From Melieria omissa (taxonomy: Eukaryota > Arthropoda > Insecta > Diptera > Ulidiidae), in NCBI GenBank assembly GCA_963971225.1, contig OZ020270.1, positions 27,899,123 through 27,963,122 of the forward strand: 64,000 nucleotides of DNA. Direction: 5' to 3'. This document shows positions 49,889-60,219 of this stretch, piece after piece (position 1 is the first letter of the stretch; each line of letters begins with the position of its first letter). The notes under the pieces are model-generated. The model saw only the letters and a program-made list of their open reading frames with translations. It ran no database searches and was not told the origin of the DNA. The position numbers and the translations under genes were made by a program.

Positions 49889-52800
49889 CGGGGAGATTAG
49901 TAAAATTTCTAATTGATACAGGGGCGTCCAAAAATTACATGAAGCCCCTGGAGGAGATACAAAATGTTGTTCCGGTTGAAACACCTTTCGTTGTGAAGTC
50001 CATACATGGCTTTAATAATATAACTTCTAAATGTTTTTTGAATATATTTGGTAGAGACAGCACCTTTTTCATTTTACCTGATCTTGATACTTTCGACGGC
50101 ATCATTGGCCTCGACTTGTTAACGCGGGTGAACGCCACAATTTGTCTAAAGAGTAGAGAGATACATTCCGACTCTGGATCAGAACCGATCCAGTTTTACA
50201 AATGCGCAAACGTTAACTTTACAAAGGTGGACGATATTTCAGTCCCTCCATCAGTAAGGGCCGACTTTCAAATTATGTTGAAAAAAAGAATAAAAACGTT
50301 TGCAGATCCAAACGAGATGCTGCCGTTTAACACAAACATTGTCGCCACCATTCGGACCGAAGTGAGCGAACCAATCTACTCCAAATTATACCCATATCCT
50401 ATGGGTGTGTCAGATTTCGTGAATAGCGAAATAAAGGACTTACTGAGAAACGGCATTATAAGGCCGTCCAAATCGCCCTATAACAACCCCATTTGGGTTG
50501 TAGATAAAAAAGGCGTCGATGAGTTAGGCAACAGAAAGAAACGTCTGGTAATAGACTTTCGGAAGTTAAACCAGCTCACAATCGCTGACAAGTACCCAAT
50601 CCCCAACGTCATGGTAATTTTGTCAAATTTCGGGAAGGCCAAATTTTTTACAACCCTCGACTTGAAATCAGGGTTTCACCAAATTGAGCTTGCGGAGCGG
50701 GATCGGGAGAAAACGGCATTTTCCGTCAACAACGGAAAATACGAATTCTGCCGACTTCCGTTTGGATTAAAGAACGCGCCCAGTATTTTCCAAAGGGCTA
50801 TTGATGATGTCCTCCGTGAGCATATTGGCAAAAGGTGCTACGTTTACGTCGACGACGTAATCATCTTTTCTGAAACTGAAGCAGAGAATGTTAGGGACAT
50901 TGACTTGGTGTTGACTAGTCTGTTCGAGGCAAATATGAGAGTTTCGCAAGAAAAATCGCATTTCTTCAAGAACGAGGTGGAATACCTCGGGTTTACCATA
51001 TCACGGGGAGGCATAAAGACAAGTACCGATAAAGTAGCAGCCATTAGGGACTACAAGCAACCTTCCACATTATTCGGTGTTCGATCATTTCTGGGGCTCG
51101 CTAGCTACTATAGGTGTTTTATTAAGGACTTTGCTTCCATTGCAAAGCCTTTGACCGACCTTCTTAAGGGGGAAAACGGTAAGGTGAGCGCTCACAGGTC
51201 CAAAAGAATCGACATACAATTCGGTGACAGGGAGCGCCTAGCTTTTGACAAGTTGAAGGAAATTCTGACGTCGGAGGACGTCATGTTACAGTACCCTGAT
51301 TTCAAGAAGCCGTTCGATCTTACGACGGACGCTTCCTCGTATGGTCTTGGGGCTGTCCTATCACAAGATGGGAGGCCAATCACAATGATATCAAGAACCT
51401 TGAAGGACAGGGAGTTGAATTTTGCAACCAACGAGCGGGAACTCCTGGCCATTGTATGGGCCCTAAAATCCTTACGTAATTACTTGTATGGAGTAAAAAA
51501 CTTAAATATTTTTACTGATCACCAGCCCTTAACATTTGCGGTGTCAGACCGAAACCCAAATGCTAAGATAAAACGCTGGAAGGCATTTATCGATGAGCAC
51601 AATGCCCAAGTAATCTACAAACCGGGAAAAGAAAACTTTGTCGCTGATGCGCTATCACGACAGAGTATAAACGTCTTGGAACATGAGCAAGCACATTCCG
51701 ATGCTGCTACGATTCATAGTGAGTTGTCTATGACTTACACCATCGAGGCAACTGAGAAACCGGTAAATTGCTATAGAAACCAAATTATAATTGAAAATGG
51801 AGAGTCGGCCTCGACTCGTACATTTATAATATTTGGAAAAAAGACACGACATTTCGTTTATTTCTCGGACAAGAATGAACTTATAGAGGCAATCAGCCGT
51901 GTGGTAAAGCCGGATGTTGTAAATGCGATTCATTGCGACCTCCCAATTTTGGCTCACATTCAGCACAGATTAATTGAGCTATTCCCGGCGACGAGGTTTT
52001 TACATTCAAAAAGTTTAGTGACCGACGTATTTAATATTACCGAACAGAGAGAAATACTGACTAACGAACATAACCGGGCTCACAGAGCAGCCCAAGAGAA
52101 CGTCAAACAGGTTATGTTTGATTACTTCTTCCCAAAAATGACCAAACTGGCAAACGAGGTGGTTACAAATTGTAGAACATGTTCAAAAGCAAAATACGAC
52201 CGACACCCAAAAAAAGAGCTAATAGGGGAAACACCAATTCCGTCATATGCCGGCGAAATTCTGCATATTGACATATTTTCCACAGATAGAAAATATTTCT
52301 TGACCTGTGTCGATAAGTTCTCGAAATTTGCAGTTGTCCAGCCATTATTATCCCGCACAATCGTGGACATAAAAGCACCAATTTTGCAATTGATGAATAT
52401 TTTCCCGCAAACAAAAACAATTTTCTGTGACAATGAGGCATCCCTGAACTCCCAAACCATAAGGTCAATCTTGTTAAACCATTTTGGCGTCGAGATAGTC
52501 AACGCCCCACCTTTGCATAGCACCTCCAATGGCCAAGTGGAGAGGTTTCATAGCACCCTGCTCGAAATCGCAAGGTGCCTAAAACTCGACACGAGGATCG
52601 AGGACACGGTTGACCTAATGCTACACGCAACTATAAAATATAACGGAACAGTCCACTCCGTCATCAACAAAACACCACTGGATGTAATTCACTCGGCCCC
52701 AGCCGAGCTCAAAGAAGAAATAAGGAATAGAATTTCACAAGCGCAGGAGATACAACTACGAAGGCACAACAGAACAAGACAACATCGAAATTTTCAGGTG

Positions 52801-52941
52801 GGAGATACAGTGTTAGTAAAAACCAACAGAAGATTGGGCAATAAACTCACACCACTCTACGTGGAAGAAAAGGTAGAAGCTGATTTGGGAACTACGGTTC
52901 TTATTAATGGGAGGGTGGTCCATAAGGACAACCTTAGGTAG
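49850..52941 (+). CDS. pol: Pol of errantivirus D (protease, RT, RNase H, integrase)
   Basis: Entered by -1 frameshift near 49849, so the ATG at 49939 is internal. Aspartic protease: DTG at 49915-49923. Counting residues from 49939: RT about 140-400 with LVIDFRKLNQLT, TTLDLKSGFHQIEL, and catalytic YVDD at 303-306 (50845-50856); RNase H from about 455 (FDLTTDASSYGLGAVLSQ; DHQPLTFAV). Integrase: HHCC zinc region around 710-755, then DDE core with IDIF, FCDNEAS and HSTSNGQVERFHST. The tail has QVGDTVLVKTNRR. All catalytic residues visible; no internal stop. It copies genomic RNA into DNA and inserts it. Confidence 0.93.
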
Positions 52942-53019
52942 GAACCTCGTCGCAGTTTTTCACATGCCAATGATTGAGGACGAAATCATTAATCTTGCAC
53001 TTGCAGGTCATTTCTCCTC

Positions 53020-54489
53020 TTGCTCCTTGCCGCGATGACGACGGGTTACAAACTAACTGACTACACCCAATCTGATTATATTCCAATTCTGGACGGGGAT
53101 GTGATCATCTGGCAGAATTATCAGTACCTCAGGCATACAACGAACCTGACCGCCTACGTGGAGATGATTGAGGATACCAACCGAATGATGGATCTTTTCC
53201 CGCAATCACACATGAGGAAGATCTTGGAGGTAGACAACAGGCATTTGTGGGCACTTCTCTCAACCCTAGACATCCACCATAGACAAGTCCGAAGTTTGAA
53301 TTTTTTAGGCACAGCCCTGAAAGTAGTTGCCGGTACTCCCGATTTTGATGATTTCGAACAGGTAAAATTCGATCAGGCGCAGCTCATTGATTCAAACAAC
53401 AGACAGGTAGTCATTAATACAAAAACTCAAGAGCGAATAAATAAACTTACTGAGACTGTCAACTCTCTCCTTGGGGAGGCCAAGAAGAAACAAATTGACA
53501 CTGCTCACCTCTATGAGGTTGCCTTGGCCAGAAATAGAATTCTAACAAATGAAATTCAGAACTTAATGCTTTCTATTGCACTAGCTAAAATAAACGTTGT
53601 AAATCCGACAGTCCTAGATGATTCGGACATAAAGCTAGTGGTTAACGAGCAGCTCACAAGTGTAAGTGTAGCGGAAGTTATGGAAGTATCTAGTATTAAG
53701 GTTTTGCAGAATAATGATGTTCTACATATTATTATAAAGTACCCTAAACCTAAGCTTAGTTGTAAGAAAGTTAGCATTTTCCCGGTCGCGCACAACGGAA
53801 TGGTCCTGTCTCTTCTGGATAGTAGCGTCGTGGCCGACTGTAGTGGACTGACGGTGGCGGTCGTTGAGTGCGCCCCAACAACAACGTCGACATTCTGCAG
53901 GGAAAGGACTGATTCGACCTGCGCTCTACAATTGTTCTCCGGCGGCGTGGCACATTGCAAAATTCGTCCTAACCATCTGGACCCATTAGTTGTCATAGAC
54001 GACGGTATCGTTGTAATCAATGACGGTACTGTCAGGGTGCAAGGGACTGGTGATACTGAAAGAACTGTCACCGGCACTTATCTCCTGACATTTGAGGGAG
54101 AAGTCCAAATCAACGGCACCACGTATGTCAACCGGAAAGGAGTTCCGATGCGTCAACCTATTACGGCTGCGCTCCCCCTGCTAAACATAACTGGCCATCA
54201 GGACATCTTGAGTCTTCCCCTCCTGCACCGAATGAACATGGAGAACCTGCATTTTATTGGCGAAATGAAGCAAAAATTGGTGACGCACCCTCTGGTGGCC
54301 TGTTGCTTAACCTCTATCCTCTTCATTGCTTGCTATGCAATCTTGGTAATAAAACGGCGCCGAAAGAAGAGAAGCCGGAAAATCGAGCTCCGTGAGGTCG
54401 TAGGAAATTTGGCCAAGACCGAGGGCGGCCTTGATCTAAGCAAGGGAGGAGTTAACCCGACGACGTCGCAACCCGCCGCCACAAATTAA
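53020..54489 (+). CDS. env: Env of errantivirus D (baculovirus F-like)
   Basis: The open frame extends left of 53020 to a splice acceptor (CTTGCAG, AG at 53005-53006); the first in-frame ATG is 53035, so the start codon probably comes from the leader exon. A hydrophobic Leu-rich stretch at the start suggests a signal peptide. A basic RxxR motif at residues 88-91 (numbered from 53020) is followed by a hydrophobic, Gly-containing segment, the layout of F-type fusion proteins. A coiled region lies around 140-200. Cys-rich region about 275-315. One transmembrane helix near 425-447 is followed by a basic cytoplasmic tail. The stop lies 40 bases inside the 3' LTR. Family role: membrane fusion and particle spread; activity untested. 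Confidence 0.88.
   Translation: MLLAAMTTGYKLTDYTQSDYIPILDGDVIIWQNYQYLRHTTNLTAYVEMIEDTNRMMDLFPQSHMRKILEVDNRHLWALLSTLDIHHRQVRSLNFLGTALKVVAGTPDFDDFEQVKFDQAQLIDSNNRQVVINTKTQERINKLTETVNSLLGEAKKKQIDTAHLYEVALARNRILTNEIQNLMLSIALAKINVVNPTVLDDSDIKLVVNEQLTSVSVAEVMEVSSIKVLQNNDVLHIIIKYPKPKLSCKKVSIFPVAHNGMVLSLLDSSVVADCSGLTVAVVECAPTTTSTFCRERTDSTCALQLFSGGVAHCKIRPNHLDPLVVIDDGIVVINDGTVRVQGTGDTERTVTGTYLLTFEGEVQINGTTYVNRKGVPMRQPITAALPLLNITGHQDILSLPLLHRMNMENLHFIGEMKQKLVTHPLVACCLTSILFIACYAILVIKRRRKKRSRKIELREVVGNLAKTEGGLDLSKGGVNPTTSQPAATN
54438..54449 (+). promoter_or_regulatory. Polypurine tract of errantivirus D
   Basis: AAGCAAGGGAGG immediately precedes the 3' LTR and lies inside the env frame. It would prime plus-strand DNA synthesis. 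Confidence 0.75.
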
Positions 54490-54847
54490 GCCGGCGACTC
54501 TGCAGCCCGCTACATCGTTGCGTAAGCAAACAACACTGCTGTCGTCGTCGCCAGCGCAGGCCACCGACCCAGCTACTTCGCGGTAGCTGCCGTCAGCAGA
54601 TTCGAACAATGCTGCTGGCGATCGATCGTTCGATTCTTGCACGGGTTGCAAGATCAGCGAATCGTGGACATTGCTGCTGATGGTCGATCGATCGCTTGCA
54701 CGAGCTGCAAGAGCAGCGAAACGATACGGCGCGCACGGAGTAGGGCTTTAGGGTAGGTTTAAGAATTGGTGGCGGTTAATTCACTAAGGCAGCTTAAGTA
54801 GAACGGAGCTCACGAAGCTCCAAGAAAAGTAAATAAATAAAGAAACT
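54450..54847 (+). repeat. 3' LTR of errantivirus D
   Basis: 398 bp, same ends as the 5' LTR, followed by the TATA duplication. The env stop codon lies inside it (54487-54489). Confidence 0.93.
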
Positions 54848-55674
54848 TATATGCTGGAGCTCCCGTTCAACCAATTGCAAACTGATTAACCCTGCTGGCT
54901 ACGAATGTTTTTTTAATTGAAGCAATACCAAGAATTACTTTAAAAAATTAGAATTTTAATGTAAGTGCCACTCAGAGTCCATTTTGTGCTTTTTTTCATT
55001 TGTTTGATTTAATTTTATTCGTGTATCGAATAATAAAATAAATTGATAAGTAATTTAGTGTGTTTCGTATTGTATGAAATTGAAACAACTGACGGAAGAA
55101 ATACAACGGCTTACTGTCCGCTTGCGGCAACTTGAACCACCGAGTGTGGAAACATACGAGCCAGTCTCAATAAGGCCAAACGTAGCGAATAATGGTACTA
55201 CACTGGATTTTATAAAACCCTGCCGGAATTTAGTGGTGACGCGAATGTATACCCATCTTGGCGGTCAGCTGCCAACTTTGCACTATCTTACTACCCAGAA
55301 GGTTCAGAGAATTATTATATCTCTATGGGCATCCTCCGAAACAAAATAACGGGCACAGCTAATGCCACTTTATCCTCTTTTAACACACCTCTCAATTTTA
55401 AGGCAATTATTGCCCGCCTAGACCAACATTTCGCTGACAAACGCCCTGTGAATGTGTTGGAAAATGAGCTAAGTATTTTGAGACAGGGCAATAAAATAAT
55501 ATCCGAGTTTTATGACTTAGGGCCACTTTTTCAGTGCGAGTTTAACTCAGTTTCTAGTTTAAACTTGGTTTAAACGCAAAATCGAATTTTTCAGTCATAT
55601 TTGACTGAAGTTTAAACTTGGTTTAAACGCCCAACCCTGCACGGTTAAACTAAGTTTAAACTGTCAACTGCCAG

Positions 55675-56690
55675 TTGACAGTCAATAATTCCATTACTTC
55701 CGATAGCTGTTTCTTACTAGACTCTTTCAGGAACAATGCGTTGTCAGAGGAGCAAATGCTTTTAATTACTTTGCGCTTGTATGCACCTGGCGGGATGTTA
55801 CGAACAATTGGAGACTTGTATGGAGTATCACAAGCAACTGTTTCAAAAATAATAACTGTGGTATCTCATTACATTGCATTGTTAAAGGACAGATTCATAC
55901 AATTCCCAAGTAACGAAGCTGAACGCCATACAAATTATAAAGCCTTCTATAACATAGCGAAATTCCCAAAAGTAATTGCAGCACTGGATTGTACGCACAT
56001 TAGAATTATTTCACCAGGTACTGTAATTAAATGACTTACATGTGGGGTCAACTTTTGATATAATTGAATTTATAACTTTAATCTTTCATTGCAGGTGGAG
56101 ACAACGCTGAGCTGTATCGAAATCGAAAAGGATTTTTTTCAATAAATGTACAGACTATGTGCGATGCTAACCTTAAGATCTTAAATATAGTTGCTCGTTG
56201 GCCAGGATCTGCGCACGACTCGAATATCCTCAGGAATGCCAAGGTTTACTCTCGTTTTGAAAGTGGCGAATTTGGCGATAGCATTGTATTAGCGGACAGT
56301 GGATATCCAAATAAACAGTTTCTTGTGACTCCTTTGAAGCCCAGAGGAAAATCTGTACAACGAATCGCTAATAGGAACCCGGTGTTGTGTCGAAAGGAGC
56401 TATGGTGTTTGGAAGAGGCGGTTTCCCATTCTGTCATTAGGGATACGTCTAAATTTTAAAAAACTTTAAAGCATAATTGTTGCCACTGCTGTATTACATA
56501 ATATTTGTTGCATGAATAATGAAACGGAATTGCCTAGTTTACCTACCAATGTTTCGGAAGCTGTAGAGTTCGTTATTTCTGTGCCAAATAATAGAACAGG
56601 AGGAAATTCAAGTATCAAAAACAGCACGAGATCGGTTTTAATCAGTCAATATTTCAAAAATCTATTATAATAAACAACTACGAACTAATA
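55675..56690 (+). pseudogene. Harbinger DDE transposase
   Basis: Exon 1 (open 55675-56017) has LSEEQMLLITLRLYAPGG and the HTH block GVSQATVSKIITVVS, then ALDCTHIRI with the first Asp. A 77-base intron (56018-56094, GTACTG...TTGCAG) joins to NAELYRNRKGFFSINVQ and ARWPGSAHDSNIL; the second Asp is in VLADSGYPNKQF. Near 56390 a frameshift moves the third catalytic Glu (VERSYGVWKRRFP) into the next frame, followed by one TAA and a conserved tail TAVLHNICCM. No ATG opens exon 1 in frame at 55675 (TTG), so an upstream start is uncertain. Endonuclease of the nuclease superfamily DDE_Tnp_4; this copy is probably inactive. Confidence 0.85.
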
Positions 56691-56726
56691 CATACATTAA
56701 TAACAAAAATTTTAATAACAATTAAC

Positions 56727-57721
56727 TTAATTATTTGAATTTAACTGATTGGTCAAAATTTCGTTTTTCTTTTGTAAGGCGTCTATTTCCAGGTTTCGTT
56801 TGATTTTTTCTAATTCGTGCAACTCTTTCATCTGCTGTATTTCCAACTCCAGCTTTTGTTTTATCAGTTCGTGCTCTTTGCTTTTGCACTTCATGTCCAA
56901 ATCACATTTCTTCGACTTCTTCTCCGCAACGTCAGCCCACATGTTTGTTGTTGCTTTTCTTTTTTTTGTTTGCAGAGACTCATGCCGCGGTTTCTTTAAA
57001 AGGTTGGGCGTATATTTTTCCCAAGAAGCCCTGGACTTTCCCATGTTAACTGTAAAGAGCAAAAATACATAGTTTTGCTACATGGTTTGGAAGTGTAATA
57101 ATAGTTAAGTGAGCATACCTGCTGGCTGAGCATGCAATTGCGAAGTAGTTGGTCCATCGTAATCAGCGAGCTCGCAATCAGCCGCAGCGTTCGTAATAAT
57201 TGCGCCACTACCTCCCGAACCACTATTTTCCAGAACAATGCAGTCTTCCGTTATGATAGAAGGAAATATAAAAATACGATGTGTAAATATACATGCATAT
57301 GTTCATTAATATAAGCCAAATTATTACCTGCTGCGCTTTGAGCATCGTCGTCGTACGTGGCAGTTAGTCCGTTAAGCTGCTCGGATTGGCATATTTCTAA
57401 AATCATGTCATCCACATGATTTGAAGCAGTGGCACTTTTTGTGCCTCCTCCTGTTTTATATGTTTCTTGCCGGTCGTGCGCGAAATTCTTTTTTGCACTT
57501 TTTTTCAAGTTTTCATATTTTGTGCGCAACGCTTTCGCGCACCGGAAGTTGTCCACAAACTTTGAATTAAATTCCCCTTCAATTTCTTTCCACTTGCAAT
57601 TCTTTTCTTCGGCACTTACGCGATCTGTCTTCTTGCACTCGAGCACTTGTTTATTTTTCTCCACAAGTGCAAGTAGACATTCTATTTCGAGGGATGAAAA
57701 ATTTGCGCTGCGTTTGCTCAT
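56727..57721 (-). CDS. Harbinger Myb/SANT-like DNA-binding protein
   Basis: ATG 57721. Exon 1 57721-57328 encodes a trihelix/Myb-SANT-like domain: SSLEIECLLALVEKNKQVLE, CKWKEIEGEFNSKF, LRTKYENLKKSAKK. Inferred introns 57327-57245 and 57118-57050 (GT...AG) join exon 2 (57244-57119, Gly/Ala/acidic) and exon 3 (57049-56727). Exon 3 has a basic patch then a Lys/Glu-rich coiled coil (KQKLELEIQQMKELHELEKI) to the stop. In this superfamily the protein binds subterminal repeats and helps import the transposase. All exons are open. Splice sites are inferred from consensus only. Confidence 0.8.
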
Positions 57722-57995
57722 TTCGAATTGTTTCTATTAAATACAGTATTTGAGCGCAAAGAATTTGTTTACGAATGACAATCAAAACAAAGGAAAATTA
57801 TTATCTAGATCAAAATGTTGCCAGTATTGCCATACTCAAATGACAAAAATTTGCTACAGTTAAACTAGCACTGAAAAATTGGTTTGGCGTTTAAACTTAG
57901 TTCAAATTTAAACCAAGTTCAAGCAAACTTCGTTTGAACTGGGTTTAAACTCGCACTGAAAAAGTGGCCCTTAGTGGACAGGCAGCTCACCCTTA

Positions 57996-58603
57996 TATTG
58001 CGTTCAAACTGACTCATTTAAACTAGTTTAAGTAAAAAGAGCTTTTTGTTGAACACAACCGTCCAGACTGCTCAATGAAGTTTAATTTGACAGCAGTTTG
58101 TTTACACACAACAAACAAATATTTTTGTAAACTGATGTGCTGGGAGCATAATTCGAGCGAAATATTGGCGCATATTTCATAAACCACGGCATCGTACTCA
58201 ACTTCATTCAATATTAGACGCCTTGTATTCAGATGCCACAAAAAGGCGATGAATAGAATGAAAGCAGTGCGAGCAAAACGATAATTTTTATATATTTCAA
58301 CATTTTCACATTTTCAATGTTTGTTTGGTTTTGTTGTGATAAATTGACAGCTGAATCTGTAGGGATGTTTTTTCTGGTTTGTGTCTAGGGTGTGCGCTGT
58401 ATTCAGTTGACAAAAAAGCTTTTTCATAGAAAGCTTTCGGATGCAACCTTGCGTTAAACTCGTTTCAAAACATGTTAAATGGTTTAACACGTTTAATTTC
58501 CAACAACAATTGCATGTGAGTGAACAGGTTTTCGAACTGGTTTTGTTCATTTAACTTGTTTAAGCACATTAAACACGTTTAAGTCGTCAGTTTGAACGCC
58601 ATA
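57996..58603. mobile_element. Harbinger-type MITE
   Basis: Ends TATTGCGTTCAAACTGAC and (inverted) TATGGCGTTCAAACTGAC differ at one base and are flanked by TTA (57993-57995, 58604-58606). Inside both ends are AAACTAGTTTAA/TTAAACACGTTTAA blocks, reminiscent of the Harbinger element next door. 608 bp, no transposase. It sits in the last visible codons of element E gag. Confidence 0.9.
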
Positions 58604-58620
58604 TTATCTATACTATTATA

Positions 58621-60217
58621 CAGTCCATTTCACAACTATATCACCACTTCATTTTTGTAAGTGTTTTGTAAAAGAAATCATTTCCAGTAAAATTGCCTAT
58701 TGTGTTTTATTAGTTATCTGAAATTACGTATATGTAAAATTAAAAAAAAAAAAATAAGGCTGTTACATAGATAATTATTGACAAGTTTATTTTTCTACTA
58801 TTTCATAACTATATCACCACTTGCAATATTTGATTTTAATTAAGAGTAAACAATTAACGAACTGCAAAATTGTTAACTCAGTAGCTCGTTGGGCCACCCC
58901 TATTTTCCAGCAACGCGGCCAGTCTATTTGGCATGCTGTCCACCAGCTTCTGGAGCGTTTCCTGTGGAATATCAACCCAAGCCATTTCTATTACAGCTTG
59001 TAGATCTTGCACGTTACTAAACTGCCGGTTATTAGCATAAACCTTCCGTACTAATATTCCCCAGAGGTTTTCCATTGGGTTTTGATCTGGTGAACATGCA
59101 GGCCAGTCAAGAACATCAATTTCGCGGTCAGAAAACCACTCCCTTGATACTCTGCTCACGTGAATAGCGGCGTTATCCTGCTGGAAAACCCTTCCCCCTC
59201 ACTGCGGCTCTCTAAAAAGGGCAGGAGATTATTCGCAAGGAGTCTGACGTACTCTTCACTGTTCATCTTAGTTGACGGAAAGGCTAATGGCAGTGTTGCA
59301 CACGATGAAAACCCACCCCACACCATTAGACTTCCTCCGCCAAAATTCCGTTTCGAGAAGTATAGTGGATCCTTGCGAAGATCTCGCCAGTAGTACTGGA
59401 AACCATCTGGACCATCCAAATTACATTTTTTCTCATCTGAAAAAATTACCTGAGAAGAAAGCGGTGATAAAATAACACGAAATTAAAAACATGTTTCTTG
59501 AATACGTACCTTGGTCCAGTTACGGGTCAAGTTTTTTCGTGCAAATCCTAGACGAGCGTCGATATGACGTTTGGTGAGTCTTGGCGTGCTCTTCATTTTT
59601 TGATTTTGAAGGTGCGGGCACCTTTCAAGTGCGCGAAAAACCGTAGGCAGTGACACATTTAATTTCAATTCATTCCGCAACTGTCTTAAGCTTTTGGTAG
59701 AATTGCTTGCAGCTCGGGCAATTCGACGCTCATCTCGTGGTAATAGTTTTTTTTTGGGGCCGCCCATTTTATTTGTGCCATAACTATCGGTATTTTTCAA
59801 AAAATTTGCGATTGTCACGTGATTACGTGCCAATTTGCGTCTAACTTCGCGTAAGGATAGCCCAACTTCACGAAATGCCTTAATTTTGCCAATTTCCTCG
59901 ACCGTTAAATATTTTCCGCGTGGCATTTCGTGTAACGAATGAATAAGTATAATTTACAGCATTACAATGTCGAAAAAAATTGTTTTGACAGCAAGAAAAA
60001 TGAGTATTTGATTAGTGGTGATATAGTTATGAAACAGTAAAAAAAATATTTTTTTTGAAATTTATATGAAACAATAGTAGTTTTTTTATTTAAAAAATTA
60101 CAAATATACGTTACTTTTAATAACACACAAAAAACAATTGGCAAATTTTTTTGCAAGTGTTTCCTTTTGCAAAGGAGTTATAAAAATGAGATGGTGATAT
60201 AGTTATGAAATAGACTG
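58621..60217 (-). mobile_element. Tc3-like transposon with double (IR/DR) end repeats
   Basis: Ends CAGTCCATTTCACAACTATA and (inverted) CAGTCTATTTCATAACTATA lie between TA dinucleotides (58619-58620, 60218-60219). A second copy of the core TTTCATAACTATATCACCAC occurs about 170-200 bp inside each end (58800 plus; 60010-60035 inverted). This gives the IR/DR arrangement seen in some Tc1-family elements. Length 1597 bp, with a full-length but broken transposase on the minus strand. Confidence 0.93.
58878..59926 (-). pseudogene. Tc3-like transposase (DD34E) with intron
   Basis: ATG 59926 (MPRGKYLTVEEIGKIKAF). Two helix-turn-helix segments: GLSLREVRRKLARN and SLRQLRNELKLNVSLPTVFR. A 60-base intron at 59509-59450 (GTACGT...TCTCAG) joins NWTK to VIFSDEKKC with the first Asp; DGPDGFQYYWRDLRK follows, typical of Tc3. 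A frameshift near 59188 interrupts before QQDNAAIH with the second Asp; SPDQNPMENLWG holds the Glu with 34 residues between. Stop at 58878. Apart from the shift, I see no other lesion, so inactivation may be recent. Confidence 0.88.
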
Positions 60218-60219
60218 TA

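Larger units (their letters stand above)
47856..54847 (+). mobile_element. Errantivirus D, apparently complete (gag, pol, env)
   Basis: A 6992 bp element with 398 bp LTRs (47856-48253, 54450-54847) is flanked by TATA (47852-47855, 54848-54851), the preferred errantivirus target. I count two differences between the LTRs, so insertion is recent. Primer site, leader, gag, pol by -1 frameshift, and env by splicing follow the gypsy plan. All three frames are open. This insect endogenous retrovirus copy is the only seemingly intact element in the window. Confidence 0.93.
47105..55070 (+). repeat. Tandemly duplicated leader of element E (483 bp unit)
   Basis: Unit 1 is 47105-47587, from AAGTGTTGAACAATTT to AGTGTGTTTCGT. 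Unit 2 starts identically at 47588, runs to 47855, is cut by errantivirus D at TATA, and continues 54852-55070 to the same TTTCGT end. The two units differ by a few substitutions and small indels (for example TTGCAATTGATTAACCAG versus TTGCAAACTGATTAACCCTG). No coding capacity; probably the 5' untranslated leader. Confidence 0.88.
55520..57970. mobile_element. PIF/Harbinger transposon with both genes
   Basis: Ends GGGCCACTTTTTCAGTGCGA and its inverted form are flanked by TTA (55517-55519, 57971-57973). Length 2451 bp. A plus-strand DDE transposase and a minus-strand Myb/SANT-like gene converge, the standard two-gene layout. GTTTAAAC/AGTTTAAAC blocks are repeated inside both ends (55550-55665, 57855-57955), probable binding sites for the Myb-like protein. 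Mild coding damage suggests recent loss of activity. Confidence 0.93.
46672..57992 (+). mobile_element. Errantivirus-like element E, 5' part, nested host
   Basis: An LTR at 46672-47044, a Lys-type primer site, a tandemly duplicated leader and a decayed gag (55085 onward) form the 5' part of a gypsy/errantivirus-like element. It is inserted in element C and interrupted by errantivirus D (47856-54847), a Harbinger element (55520-57970) and, after a last gag stub at 57974-57992, the MITE at 57996. Its pol, possible env and 3' LTR are not in the window, so it is a 5' fragment or continues elsewhere. Confidence 0.8.
55074..57992 (+). pseudogene. Gag of element E, decayed and split
   Basis: The frame from 55074 (MKLKQLTEEIQRLTVRLRQL) shifts near 55218; the alternative frame reads LPEFSGDANVYPSW and then LRNKITGTANATLSSFNTP, RLDQHFADKRPVNVLENELS. 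This is collinear with residues about 100-200 of errantivirus D gag. It is cut at TTA 55517-55519 by the Harbinger element and resumes at 57974 (VDRQLTL) for six codons before the MITE at 57996. The remainder is absent. Confidence 0.85.

Noticed and set aside
53556..54077. Minus-strand frame of 173 codons in env
   Set aside because: Antisense shadow with no domain; env is the supported product.
56749..57072. Plus-strand Phe/Ser/Cys-rich frame in the Harbinger element
   Set aside because: Antisense of the Lys/Glu-rich coiled coil in exon 3 of the Myb-like gene.
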